From: Bacillus aerolatus
Lineage (GTDB): Bacteria > Bacillota > Bacilli > Bacillales > Domibacillaceae
NCBI RefSeq assembly: GCF_009183655.1
Contig: NZ_WEIO01000006.1
Coordinates: 159,039 to 223,038, forward strand
DNA length: 64,000 nt
Reading direction: 5' to 3'
Shown: positions 29,456-38,145 of the stretch, piece after piece
Layout: every line of letters begins with the position of its first letter
Position numbering within the stretch: the first letter of the stretch is position 1
The notes under the pieces: generated by a model
What the model saw: only the letters and a program-made list of their open reading frames with translations
Databases searched by the model: none
Told to the model about the DNA's origin: nothing
Program-made: the position numbers and the translations under genes

Positions 29456-30397
29456 TTATTTGTTTACTAAACTGTTTACGATCTCATGTGAAACTGTAAA
29501 CGGATCAGCCTTCCCTTCTCTTACTTCCTGAACCTTTCTCTGCCATACAACTTCCTTTTTGATGTACTCTTCTACTTTGCTGGAAAGCAAGCTTTGAATC
29601 ATACTATTTAATCTATCAATATTTCTAATTTGCCTTTTTTCTTTCCATATTCCTGAAATTTCTAAGTGATTTTTATGTTGAAAGATTTGATCAATTAAAT
29701 CTTCAATTCCCTCTTCTTTAGTCGCCATTGTTTTAAGGATAGGGGGTTTCCAATCGGTTTTCCCTGATTCTCTCACCATCATATTTAAATCTTTAACACT
29801 TTCATTTGCACCAGGCCTATCCGCCTGGTTAATTACGTATAAATTCGCAATTTCCATAATGCCTGCCTTTAATGTTTGCAATGTATCTCCTAAACCAGGA
29901 ACATTGACTAATACGACGGTATCCGCAACCCCTAAAACATCAAGTTCTACTTGGCCTACCCCCACTGTTTCAATTAAAATAATATCTTTTTCATAAGCGT
30001 CGAGTACTTGAACGATATCAGCAGTTGATGCGGCTAATCCTCCCAAATTCCCTCTCGTTGCTAAACTCTTAATAAAAACATTAGGAGTCTTAGCTAATTC
30101 TTGCATTCTTATTCTGTCGCCTAATAGTGCTCCTTGAGTAAAGGGGCTTGTAGGGTCTATACAAACTACTCCAATATCGAAATTTTTGGCTGCCAGCTGT
30201 TTACAAAGCTTGCTGACTAATGTGCTTTTTCCTGACCCTGGAGGTCCTGTTATACCTACAATATGGGCTTTGCCTTTTCGCATTGAACTATGTTTAAGTA
30301 TTTCAAAACTTATTGGTGTTTGGTTTTCCACCTCTTTAAGCAATTTACCTAAAGAAACATCATCTTTAGTATCGAAATATTCCGTTAACTTCTCCAA
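29456..30397 (-). CDS. meaB: MeaB/ArgK-type GTPase, mutase chaperone
   Basis: The 313-residue G3E GTPase has Walker A GITGPPGSGKST, the downstream IDPTSPFTQGALLGDRIRM segment, ETVGVGQVE (switch region) and the base-recognition NQADRPGA. MeaB loads and protects adenosylcobalamin in B12-dependent mutases. It starts at TTG (30395-30397), preceded by GGGGGTG, and lies directly upstream of the mutase large subunit, so it most likely serves this mutase. Confidence 0.92.
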   Translation of the reverse strand: MEKLTEYFDTKDDVSLGKLLKEVENQTPISFEILKHSSMRKGKAHIVGITGPPGSGKSTLVSKLCKQLAAKNFDIGVVCIDPTSPFTQGALLGDRIRMQELAKTPNVFIKSLATRGNLGGLAASTADIVQVLDAYEKDIILIETVGVGQVELDVLGVADTVVLVNVPGLGDTLQTLKAGIMEIANLYVINQADRPGANESVKDLNMMVRESGKTDWKPPILKTMATKEEGIEDLIDQIFQHKNHLEISGIWKEKRQIRNIDRLNSMIQSLLSSKVEEYIKKEVVWQRKVQEVREGKADPFTVSHEIVNSLVNK

Positions 30398-30433
30398 AAA
30401 ATCACCCCCAATAAAGATTCGTAATCACAAATT

Positions 30434-31147
30434 TTACTCATGTTGTAATATTCCTAATTCTGCTTGTGCACAATTTAAGTGCGCAGCCATAACCCGGTTA
30501 GCTTCAATTGAATCCTTCTCCTTTATAGCCTCATATATGGCCCAATGTTCCTCTTGGAAACGTTCTAACACTTCCCGAGAAGTAGCTAATTCACTTCGTG
30601 TCGTTCGAATTTGTTCTCCTAATAAATCTGAAATAACTTCTACTAAAATCATTAACATCCTATTTTGAGATGCTTTGACAATCGATTGATGAAACAGGAA
30701 ATCAAAGTATGCCTCGGCTTCTTCATCTTTGTTTAAATAATGTTCATCCATTTCTAATAGGATTTTATTTATTTCTTGTAAATCCCTTTCCGTTCTTCTT
30801 TTAGCAGCAAAACTGGCAGCTGCCATTTCAAGTGCAATCCTCACTTCAAACAATTCAACCGTGTCTAATCCTCTTGAAACAGCAACTAAAGACATAATCC
30901 CTTTTAAATTTTCTGGATTAGCTTGTTTTATTATTGTTCCTTCTCCTGATTTGCCTTCGATAATACCTAACATGCTTAAAATAATAAAAGCTTCTCTTAA
31001 AGAGGAACGGCTAATTCCCATTGACTCTGATAGTTCAATCTCATTCGGCAATTTCTGGCCTACTTTCAATTTTTTATTAAGAAGCAAATTCTTTATTTGA
31101 TCTAAAACTTCCTCAAACTTCTTCTTTTTTCCTATAGCTTTAAACAT
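30434..31147 (-). CDS. FadR-type (GntR/FCD) transcriptional regulator of the mutase cluster
   Basis: Residues 10-75 form a GntR winged helix (GQKLPNEIELSESMGISRSSLREA), followed by an FCD ligand-binding domain (about 90-225) with the metal-binding Asp/His pattern around FHQSIVKAS and HLNCAQAEL. The palindrome TTGTCAGACAA lies in its 5' leader at 31169-31179, and two identical copies lie before the MFS importer. This is good evidence that it controls itself, the downstream meaB-mutase-ligase genes and the importer. The effector is probably the imported acid or its CoA ester. Confidence 0.85.
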   Translation of the reverse strand: MFKAIGKKKKFEEVLDQIKNLLLNKKLKVGQKLPNEIELSESMGISRSSLREAFIILSMLGIIEGKSGEGTIIKQANPENLKGIMSLVAVSRGLDTVELFEVRIALEMAAASFAAKRRTERDLQEINKILLEMDEHYLNKDEEAEAYFDFLFHQSIVKASQNRMLMILVEVISDLLGEQIRTTRSELATSREVLERFQEEHWAIYEAIKEKDSIEANRVMAAHLNCAQAELGILQHE

Positions 31148-31168
31148 AATTTCTCCTTTCTTGTTTGA

Positions 31169-31179
31169 TTGTCAGACAA
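31169..31179. promoter_or_regulatory. FCD-regulator operator, copy 1
   Basis: TTGTCAGACAA is a perfect palindrome (TTGTC-A-GACAA) of the type bound by FadR-like proteins. It lies 22 bp before the regulator start codon. The surrounding word ATTGTCAGACAAAC is shared with the two copies upstream of the MFS gene. Confidence 0.75.
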
Positions 31180-31188
31180 ACGTAGAAG

Positions 31189-31956
31189 TTATAAATACGA
31201 AGCGATTTCTTTCTTTATCTGCTTAAAAGCTGTTGTAAGATGTTTTGAAACCATCGACTGTGAACAGCCAATTATTTTTGATACTTCTGTTTTACTAAAC
31301 CCTTTAAAATAATGAAGATAAATGACTTTTCTTTGTTTTTCATTGACATGATCGAGAAACATTTTCACCATAATATTATTGATTGCCTGATCCTCGACGC
31401 TTTGGATTTCACTTTTTAATTGCTGGTATGATTGAATTATTCTATCTCTTTTTTGTGTTTCTCTGCTTTCTTGATAGATTATTTCTTGCATACCATAAAC
31501 TAGATCAAACGCGTCATCCTTGCTTATTTCGAAAAATCCCATAGTTTCTGCTATGGAAGGGTCATTTTGATTATGAATCCAATATTCTTCATGAAATTTT
31601 TTATATTTCGGATATAGTTCACGAATTCGTTGAGAAATGACAACCATGTTAGAATCGTTAGACCGTGAAAAATTTCTTAGTTCTCCTTGGATAGATAAGT
31701 AAGAATACCTGACCCACTCGTTTCTGGATAAGTTCAAATCTATTTTTTTAATTGCTTTAAATAGTCCAATGTAAGCCGCCTGTAGAAGATCTTCCCACTC
31801 CACTTTATTTACAGCCATAAATTGGGCTGGTGATTTTGTATATTCTTTTATAACATACTTAACAAATTTACTGGCTTCATCACTCTGAATTAAATCATTC
31901 AAGTAGTCAGTGTTTTCTTTTGCCATCGTCAACGTCTCTTTAGTCATTAATAACAT
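31189..31956 (-). CDS. Orphan sigma-70 family factor
   Basis: The 255-residue protein has sigma region 2 (WEDLLQAAYIGLFKAIKKID and YSYLSIQGELRNFSRS), a weak region 3 (DPSIAETMGF) and region 4 with helix-turn-helix (KGFSKTEVSKIIGCSQSMV). The length fits the SigB/SigF/SigG group or late-type factors more than ECF, but I cannot assign it to a named factor. No anti-sigma gene is adjacent. The start is the ATG at 31954-31956 after GGAGAGG. It lies between the MFS importer and the FadR-type regulator in the same direction, so it might be co-expressed with the mutase cluster. Confidence 0.75.
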   Translation of the reverse strand: MLLMTKETLTMAKENTDYLNDLIQSDEASKFVKYVIKEYTKSPAQFMAVNKVEWEDLLQAAYIGLFKAIKKIDLNLSRNEWVRYSYLSIQGELRNFSRSNDSNMVVISQRIRELYPKYKKFHEEYWIHNQNDPSIAETMGFFEISKDDAFDLVYGMQEIIYQESRETQKRDRIIQSYQQLKSEIQSVEDQAINNIMVKMFLDHVNEKQRKVIYLHYFKGFSKTEVSKIIGCSQSMVSKHLTTAFKQIKKEIASYL

Positions 31957-31975
31957 AGTTCCCTCTCCTACTTTC

Positions 31976-32058
31976 AAAAAAATGGTCAAGAGTTTCTGTT
32001 TACTCGCTACTTTAAATTTATGAGATGGATAAGCGGTAATTAACGGCCCCTCTTGACC
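31976..32058 (-). other. Long-loop hairpin with T-tract before the sigma gene
   Basis: GGTCAAGAG and CTCTTGACC (31984-31992 and 32050-32058) are exact 9-base inverted copies separated by 57 bases, and on the minus strand ATTTTTTT follows the second arm. It could terminate the MFS transcript or act as an attenuator in front of the sigma-factor gene. Confidence 0.45.
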
Positions 32059-32074
32059 CCAATGAATTTGAATT

Positions 32075-33373
32075 TTAGTCTAATACTTGTTTCGCTGAAA
32101 TCATAAAACGTGTTAAAATAGCTCCCATCAGTGCTAATGCTGCACCTAAAAATAAAACGTATTGCCAGGAACCAAAAAATACGATTAAAAATCCCGTTAA
32201 GGCAGGAGCAATGATTCCTGCTACTGTACCTGAAGTGTTCATAATTCCTGATAATGTACCAGCAGTTTTGGGTCCAATGTCAATAGGTAGCGTCCAAAAC
32301 ATGGTGAAATTAATCCCTAGACAAGTTACAGATAACGTAATGTAGGCAAGAGCCGCCCACTCATTAGGCGTATATGCCCCTAACGCCATAAATATTGCTG
32401 TTCCAAGGAAAGAAATATAAATTGGTATTCTTCTCGATTGACTGAGAGTATACCGTTTTGTTAAATAATCAGATAGAATACCTGCTAAGTTCATAGCAAT
32501 AAAGGCACCTAACCATGGAAGAGCCCCATATATTCCTACTTTTAATATGGTGAATCCTCTTTCCTTCATAAAATATGCAGGAAGCCATGTAAGATAAAGG
32601 TACCAGTTATAGTTTTGAAAAAAGTAAATTAAAGTGACTCCCCAAACTTCTTTGATACGAAATATTTTTGACCATGAAATTTCCACTTCTTTTTTGTCTT
32701 TCACTTCACTGCCATCTTCCATTTCTGCCAACTCTTCATCGGAGATAAACGGATGATCTTTGGGATTATCAGTAGCAATCTTAAGCCAGACGACAGCCCA
32801 TATAATACCTAAAACGCCAAAGAAATAAAATGAAGCATGCCAATTAAATTTTGTTGTTAACCAAGTTGTAATTGGGGCAGTAATCATTACACCAACCGCC
32901 ATACCTGACATATTGAGTCCTTGCCATCGCCCCCTTGTATGCAGCGGCGACCACCTTGAAACAACAGAGGTATGAGATGGAAAGTTAACAGCTTCACCTA
33001 CACCTAATAAAAATCGAATCACTAACATGGAAGCAAAACTCCAAGCTAGCGGAGTAAGTATGGTAAATACAGACCAAACAGCAACTCCAATCGCAAGGAA
33101 TTTGACTCCTCCCCATTTATCTGACATCCATCCCGCAGGAATACCTAATAGCAGATAGCCAACAAAAAAAGCTGATGCTAAAAGGCCAAATTGTTGTTCA
33201 TTCCAACCGAATTCATCCATCATCGTGACAGCAACAATTGAAATATTAGAACGGTCTGTATACGCAAGGACTGTGCTCAAGAATATGAAAAACATTACCC
33301 ACCAACGAGCTTTTATCTTTCTAGGAGCCTTTGGAGCTTTCACTTCTGCATTTTCTAACGGGAGCTTTTCCAT
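32075..33373 (-). CDS. MFS transporter, anion:cation symporter type
   Basis: The 432-residue protein has about 12 membrane helices and features of the ACS branch of MFS (hexuronate, tartrate, phthalate-type importers): LAYTDRSNISIV in the first helix, GYLLLGIPAGWMSDKWGG, and RFLLGVGEAVNFPSHTSVVSRW. Such carriers import organic acid anions. Two copies of the TTGTCAGACAA operator and a perfect cre site precede it, placing it under the FadR-type regulator and CcpA. The likely role is uptake of the acid handled by the CoA ligase and B12 mutase. ATG at 33373 with GGAG upstream. Confidence 0.85.
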   Translation of the reverse strand: MEKLPLENAEVKAPKAPRKIKARWWVMFFIFLSTVLAYTDRSNISIVAVTMMDEFGWNEQQFGLLASAFFVGYLLLGIPAGWMSDKWGGVKFLAIGVAVWSVFTILTPLAWSFASMLVIRFLLGVGEAVNFPSHTSVVSRWSPLHTRGRWQGLNMSGMAVGVMITAPITTWLTTKFNWHASFYFFGVLGIIWAVVWLKIATDNPKDHPFISDEELAEMEDGSEVKDKKEVEISWSKIFRIKEVWGVTLIYFFQNYNWYLYLTWLPAYFMKERGFTILKVGIYGALPWLGAFIAMNLAGILSDYLTKRYTLSQSRRIPIYISFLGTAIFMALGAYTPNEWAALAYITLSVTCLGINFTMFWTLPIDIGPKTAGTLSGIMNTSGTVAGIIAPALTGFLIVFFGSWQYVLFLGAALALMGAILTRFMISAKQVLD

Positions 33374-33478
33374 TTAAGATACCTCTCCTTTATACAGAAT
33401 GGTTCCATGCTGTCCTTACTCTAGCTGTTTGGTGACTCTTTAAGCTAAACGAAACCTCCTTTTCAAGTTGCAGTTTTT

Positions 33479-33492
33479 TGAAAGCGCTAACA
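33479..33492. promoter_or_regulatory. cre site (CcpA operator)
   Basis: TGAAAGCGCTAACA matches the consensus TGWAARCGYTWWCW at every position. It lies about 105 bp before the MFS start codon, implying carbon catabolite control of the importer. Confidence 0.85.
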
Positions 33493-33581
33493 TCTCTATA
33501 CAAAACGTAAAGAAAACACAGTTAAACATGAAAACTAATATATTTTAATAGAATCAAGCTAATCTAAAAAACTTAGTAAGA

Positions 33582-33592
33582 TTGTCAGACAA
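33582..33592. promoter_or_regulatory. FCD-regulator operator, copy 2
   Basis: TTGTCAGACAA, embedded in GATTGTCAGACAAACAAACC, lies 209 bp upstream of the MFS start. It is identical to the copy in front of the FadR-type regulator. Confidence 0.75.
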
Positions 33593-33850
33593 ACAAACCG
33601 CTTTTTCCTAACTATATGTTTTTAACTTTCAACCTAAGTTATATATTCACTATCAGTTGAAGCGAAAGATATTCATCTAATGTCCTCCTTTTCAATTAGT
33701 TAGTGATTGTATTATTTTTTAAACATTAAAACTTTTTTTGAACTATACGAGGAACATAGTGAAATTATGCAATTTCAAACATAATTTTTTATTGAAAATA
33801 AGCAAGGTTTTACTTAAGAAGAAAACACAGTAACGGAAAACTTAATATGA

Positions 33851-33861
33851 TTGTCAGACAA
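33851..33861. promoter_or_regulatory. FCD-regulator operator, copy 3
   Basis: TTGTCAGACAA lies 478 bp upstream of the MFS start. The sequence before it (GAAAACACAGTAAC, then GAAAACTTAATAT) resembles the sequence before copy 2, so the segment looks partly duplicated. Confidence 0.7.
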
Positions 33862-34316
33862 ACTAACCTCATTAGTTTTAATCTTTCATAAAAACAGACA
33901 GCTTGTTGCGGAATTTATGTCTTTTTTAACCAGAGAATTTTTATTCTGTCACTTCTTTATGCAGAATTGGTTATAGTCCTGATTATTTTAGATTCATGAA
34001 GGAGCTAACCTCCTTTCCCAAGCTTCTAAACAACTAACTACGAATAATTAAGTAAATGGAAAACACCATAAAATGAAGGGGCATCACTAAATACACAAAA
34101 ATGGAGTAGGATTCTTGAAGAGACTATCACAGGATAAATAGGTAGATAAATCTTTTTTATTAAACAACTAAGTGATATTTGAGTCCTATCATAAATGATC
34201 CGAAATTATCTGTCAACTAAATTTTTAGAATTATCTGTTTATTTTTCTATCTATTTATTTAAACAGCTTGTTGGTAATATACTTAGGTTAAAAGTCAATT
34301 GAATATTGAGTATGTA
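33862..34316. other. Gene-free AT-rich stretch
   Basis: I see no coding frame, RNA element or clear repeat in this 455-base stretch between the third operator and the terminator of the next small gene. Confidence 0.35.
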
Positions 34317-34365
34317 AAAGCAAAAACCGAAATTCTAACGTAATGAAATTTCGGTTTTTGCTTTT
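34317..34365. terminator. Strong terminator below the small YuzL-like gene
   Basis: AAAAGCAAAAACCGAAATT (34317-34335) and its exact complement (34347-34365) form a 19-bp stem with an 11-base loop. The A/T ends make it bidirectional. Confidence 0.85.
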
Positions 34366-34432
34366 TACAGCTATTCTCGGCTTAATTTTCTTAACTGAAA
34401 ATTGTCTTTTTAATCACCAATAGTCATATATT

Positions 34433-34561
34433 TTACTTCCTCTTTTGATGCCGGGCTGAAGATGCCGCTCTTCCCCCGGTTTCTATATTTGTCGTTCCTT
34501 GTCCTTTGACTTCTGGTGAGCCCAATTCCGATTTTGATGGATCTTTTTTACGTTTTCCCAT
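34433..34561 (-). CDS. Small basic protein, YuzL-like (42 aa)
   Basis: The 42-residue peptide begins MGKRKKDPSKSELGSPEVKG and ends RHQKRK. It is highly basic and Gly/Ser/Thr-rich, like the YuzL family of small Bacillus proteins, whose role is unknown. The evidence that it is a real gene is a strong AGGGGGAGGTG site at correct spacing and a strong terminator downstream. The family name is from memory and less certain than the gene itself. Confidence 0.65.
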   Translation of the reverse strand: MGKRKKDPSKSELGSPEVKGQGTTNIETGGRAASSARHQKRK

Positions 34562-34718
34562 TTTTATCACCTCCCCCTTATTGTCTCAATTAGTTCCTAT
34601 TTTTATTCCCTGAAAAATGCAGAATAAAAAAGCGATTGAAAAGACAATCTATAAGCTGAAACTTCCATCAGTGGGGGGTATTTTTCGATAAACTGTTACA
34701 ATTCCGTGAAGCTCAATA

Positions 34719-34763
34719 AAATTAGCCCTAAGAAGGGAGCTTGGACTCCTTCCGGGCTAATTT
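34719..34763 (-). terminator. Terminator of the DUF2188 gene
   Basis: AATTAGCCC and GGGCTAATT flank an inner GAAGGGAGC / CTCCTTC stem, giving a long hairpin that ends eleven bases from the stop codon. Confidence 0.75.
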
Positions 34764-34773
34764 CATCACTGTG

Positions 34774-35043
34774 TTACTGAAAGTTGTGTTGTTCCTCAAT
34801 CTTTCCGTCTTCGTCGTGTATGATTGCCATCGTACACGCTTCCTCTGCCATTCGTTTAGCTTCTTTTACTGCTTTAGGCTTGGAGTCCGAAGTATAGTCG
34901 GGTGCGTCTTCACCCTCTGTTTTGACAGCCCACTCTTCCTCGTCATGAGGCACAACGTGAAACCTTGCATCGTCAGTACCCGCTCGTTTTTTAAAATATT
35001 GGTCACGCTCACTATTTTCTTTCTCGCCATTGCTCTGTGCCAT
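34774..35043 (-). CDS. DUF2188-type small protein (89 aa)
   Basis: The central part, FHVVPHDEEEWAVKTEGE followed by KPKAVKEAKRMAEE and MAIIHDEDGKIEEQ, fits DUF2188, a short beta-rich domain of unknown function with a characteristic H-V-V-P and H-x-x-D-G-x-I pattern. The N-terminal 30 residues are charged and probably disordered. I chose the ATG at 35041-35043 because GAGGAGG lies just upstream; an in-frame longer start has no ribosome site. It stands alone, with its own terminator. Confidence 0.75.
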   Translation of the reverse strand: MAQSNGEKENSERDQYFKKRAGTDDARFHVVPHDEEEWAVKTEGEDAPDYTSDSKPKAVKEAKRMAEEACTMAIIHDEDGKIEEQHNFQ

Positions 35044-35320
35044 GAGAATACCTCCTCTTTTCCTGATTGTATTATCTATTGATGCGTACAATAACTTTAC
35101 CCATTCTAATAGCTTTAAAGCGTCTTCTATCTGTTTTTCACTAAAATTGTTGGAACTATCCCTCCAAAGTCAATACTACATCAGAAAAACGGTATCAATA
35201 CTATTAATTTAGAATTATTTATATTACTAAATATACATTTATGTTTCAGTTTGATGAAATCGGGTATGTCAAAGTGTAACAAGTTATTTAAAAGGGAAAA
35301 AGTAAAGGTTGGTTAGCTAA

Positions 35321-35509
35321 ATGAGAGAATATTTAAAAAGAGTTGTTACCTATTGTCCAAGTATTGAAGGTAAAGTTAATCAAGAAGTTAGTTTTAGAGG
35401 TGTGAATGGCAAAAAAGAATTTTCTGCTACTTGTACAGGAATAAGGGATAGCTGCTATGATTGTTTCATCGTTCAATCTGCTAATAATAAGATGTATTGC
35501 CAAGACTGA
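35321..35509 (+). CDS. Small cysteine-containing protein of unknown function (62 aa)
   Basis: I do not recognise this protein. Its 62 residues contain five cysteines (TYCPS, ATCTG, DSCYDCF, YCQD), a spacing that could bind a metal or form disulfides. The ribosome site is weak (AAAGGTTGG about ten bases upstream). A good hairpin terminator overlapping the stop codon supports a real transcript. No partner gene is adjacent. Confidence 0.55.
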   Translation: MREYLKRVVTYCPSIEGKVNQEVSFRGVNGKKEFSATCTGIRDSCYDCFIVQSANNKMYCQD

Positions 35510-35539
35510 ATTAGCCTAATAAGGATAATTCAGTTTTTT
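35506..35539 (+). terminator. Terminator of the small Cys-containing gene
   Basis: CTGAATTA (35506-35513) and TAATTCAG (35526-35533) form an 8-bp stem followed by six T residues; the stop codon lies in the first arm. Confidence 0.8.
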
Positions 35540-35563
35540 AAGTTTTAGATAAAATATTTAAAA

Positions 35564-35591
35564 ATACCCAAAAGCCAAAGCTTTTGGGTAT
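35564..35591. terminator. Terminator of the sugar-acid operon
   Basis: ATACCCAAAAGC (35564-35575) and GCTTTTGGGTAT (35580-35591) form a perfect 12-bp stem with a 4-base loop below the GntP-type permease gene. Confidence 0.85.
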
Positions 35592-35638
35592 GACATTCAT
35601 CGTTATTTAACACGCTCTTTATATCGTCTAATTCTGCC

Positions 35639-36988
35639 TTAAACAAATAGGCTAAGAAGTAAAACAAATCCAAGACCACACACTGAAATAATCGTTTCAA
35701 GCACAGTCCAAGTTGCGAATGTCTCTTTCATCGTTAATCCGAAGGACTCTTTAACAATCCAGAAGCCGGTATCATTTACGTGTGAAGCAATGATACTGCC
35801 TGCACCTGTTGCTAATACTAGTAATTCTACATTAACTTCCGTTCCTTGCATCATTGGAATAACTAATCCAGCTGTTGTTAACGCAGCTACTGTCGCAGAT
35901 CCTTGTGCAAGTCTAATGACAGCAGCGATAAGCCAAGCCAATATTAGCGGTGATATTGTACTTCCTTCAAAAAGAACAGCAACATAATCACCAACACCGC
36001 CATCGATTAACACTTGCTTAAGGGAACCACCAGCACCAAGAATGAGCAACATCATTCCGATGGATGCAATCGACGTTTCTGCAGATTGCATAAGTTGTTT
36101 CATTGGGATTTTTCGTGCCACTCCCATTGTATATATTGCAAGTAATACAGAAAGCAACATAACCGTAGTTGGAGCACCAATCATTTTGACAATGTCAATA
36201 AATAACACAGGTAAATTCAACTCATCTTGAAATAAAGTAACGATCGTTGAAAATGCCATTAAAATAACTGGGAATAACGCCGTAAATGCACTGATACCAA
36301 ATCCTGGTGTATCTTCTAATTTAAATTGTTTTGCGTTACCGATGGAAGCCATACTTCCTGTAGGTTCTTTTTCAAAAGCTGATGGTGCAAATTTTCTTGC
36401 GAATTTTGTAAACAAAGGACCAGCTATAATCACTGTTGGAATAGCAATAATGAAACCGTACACTAATACTAAACCTACGTTCGCTCCAAATTCTTGAGCA
36501 ATAACAGTCGGACCTGGATGCGGCGGTAAGAAGGCATGGGTTACTGATAATGCAGTCGCCATTGGCATACCTAACCATAAAAATGATATTTTTAAATGTT
36601 TAGAAATTTGATAAACAATCGGAATTAATAATACGAGGCCTACTTCAAAGAACAATGCAATACCGAGAATAAATCCAGCTGCTACAACAGCCCATTGAAT
36701 TTTTTTCTCGCCAAACTGATTAATTAATGTCATTGCAATACGCTGGGCTCCCCCAGCATCTGCAATCAATTTACCAAGGATAGCTCCAAGTCCAAAGACT
36801 AAGGCAATACCGCCTAAAGTGTTCCCCATCCCACTTTGAACGGAAGCCACAATCTCACTAATAGGCATACCTAAAGCTAAAGCAATTAAGAATGAAACGA
36901 CAACTAATGAAATAAATGTATTCATATTAAATTTCATTATTAACACTAGTAAAACAACAATCCCTAAAGCGACAATTACTAAAGGCAT
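35639..36988 (-). CDS. GntP-family gluconate/idonate:H+ symporter
   Basis: The 449-residue membrane protein has the GntP family order: a long run of helices from the N-terminus, the GGIALVFGLGAILGKLIADAGG segment, HAFLPPHPGPTVIA in the middle and the C-terminal LIASHVNDTGFWIVKE-like ASHVNDTGFWIVKESFG. These carriers take up gluconate, idonate or related acids. It is the last gene of a GntR-controlled operon with three dehydrogenases. ATG at 36988 follows AGGGAG. Confidence 0.9.
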   Translation of the reverse strand: MPLVIVALGIVVLLVLIMKFNMNTFISLVVVSFLIALALGMPISEIVASVQSGMGNTLGGIALVFGLGAILGKLIADAGGAQRIAMTLINQFGEKKIQWAVVAAGFILGIALFFEVGLVLLIPIVYQISKHLKISFLWLGMPMATALSVTHAFLPPHPGPTVIAQEFGANVGLVLVYGFIIAIPTVIIAGPLFTKFARKFAPSAFEKEPTGSMASIGNAKQFKLEDTPGFGISAFTALFPVILMAFSTIVTLFQDELNLPVLFIDIVKMIGAPTTVMLLSVLLAIYTMGVARKIPMKQLMQSAETSIASIGMMLLILGAGGSLKQVLIDGGVGDYVAVLFEGSTISPLILAWLIAAVIRLAQGSATVAALTTAGLVIPMMQGTEVNVELLVLATGAGSIIASHVNDTGFWIVKESFGLTMKETFATWTVLETIISVCGLGFVLLLSLFV

Positions 36989-37034
36989 AACTTTTTCTCC
37001 CTACTAATTTATAATTTAAAGTTTTACTTCTTTC

Positions 37035-38057
37035 TTAGTCAAAAACAATAACAGCTTTTCGAACTAGTTGAGGGTTTTTTTCTACAAATTCGAATGCTTC
37101 TTTTACTTCACTTAAAGGAAATTTATGTGTGATTAAACCATTATGCGTTAATTTCTTTTCATTTAAAAGTTGGACTACTTTGCCAAATTGATTTGTTTGA
37201 AGCCTAGAACCTGTAATCGTTAATTCTTTTTTCGTAACAGGTAATTGGGCTATGGATGATGGTTTCGCATTAAACCCTAGCGTAACAACATTACCGGCGG
37301 CAGAGGCTACATTTACACTTAACTCGAATGTTTGTGGTGTACCCACTGCATCTATAACAATATTGGCTCCTTCATCGTTTGTAATTTCATATATTTTACT
37401 TTCTAAGTCAACTTCATTTGGATTGATTGTGTAATCTGCGCCATTTTCTTTCGCAAATTCCAACCTTTCATTTGTAATATCTGAAATAATAACAGTTGCT
37501 CCATGGATCTTAGCCATTTTCAACACACAAATACCAATTGGCCCTGCTCCTTGAATAAATACAGTATTTCCTTCTTTCACATTGCCTCTCCATGTAGCTT
37601 GGGCACCAATTGTATATGGTTCAGCCATTACTGCCTCGTCCCAATCAATTTCAGGATCTACTTTATGCACTTGTCTTTCAGAAAGCACGGCAAATTCTTT
37701 CATGCCGCCATCTTCATGTACGCCAAATACGGATACTTCTTTGCATACATTTGGTCTTCCACTTTTACATGCATAGCATTCGCCGCAATAGCTGATTGGT
37801 TCAATAACCACATGGTCACCAACAGCTACTTTATTTACATTCGAGCCGATTTTTATTACCTCTCCGGCAACTTCATGTCCAACAATTCTTGGGTACGTAG
37901 CGAGAGGGTTCGTGCCATGATAAATATGCATATCTGAACCGCAGATACCTACTCTTTTAATTTTTACTAATACCTCATTTTCTTGTTCTATTTCTGGTTG
38001 AGGTATATCCAATACTTCTATTTTGTATGCTTCTGGAATCATAATTGCTTTCATCAT
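37035..38057 (-). CDS. Zinc-dependent medium-chain dehydrogenase, L-idonate/sorbitol type (second copy)
   Basis: The 340-residue protein has the catalytic zinc ligand region [19 protein letters not shown], the structural zinc site [15 protein letters not shown] and the Rossmann segment [19 protein letters not shown]. It should oxidise a secondary hydroxyl of a polyol or aldonic acid using NAD(P). I chose the first of two tandem ATGs after AGGAG (38055-38057). It is located between an SDR and the GntP permease. Exact substrate is uncertain; galactonate-, idonate- or threonine-type activities are all possible within this family. Confidence 0.85.
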   Translation of the reverse strand: MMKAIMIPEAYKIEVLDIPQPEIEQENEVLVKIKRVGICGSDMHIYHGTNPLATYPRIVGHEVAGEVIKIGSNVNKVAVGDHVVIEPISYCGECYACKSGRPNVCKEVSVFGVHEDGGMKEFAVLSERQVHKVDPEIDWDEAVMAEPYTIGAQATWRGNVKEGNTVFIQGAGPIGICVLKMAKIHGATVIISDITNERLEFAKENGADYTINPNEVDLESKIYEITNDEGANIVIDAVGTPQTFELSVNVASAAGNVVTLGFNAKPSSIAQLPVTKKELTITGSRLQTNQFGKVVQLLNEKKLTHNGLITHKFPLSEVKEAFEFVEKNPQLVRKAVIVFD

Positions 38058-38145
38058 TTCCACTCCTGCTCAAAAATTCTAGTAAAAATATTGTTATTTC
38101 TAGAAGGGCTATGTTGGCGGACCCTTCCGATATCGTCTTCTGTTC

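Noticed and set aside
30186..30668. Plus-strand 160-codon frame antisense to meaB and the regulator
   Set aside because: It lies opposite two well-supported genes, and its composition is that of a complementary-strand shadow.
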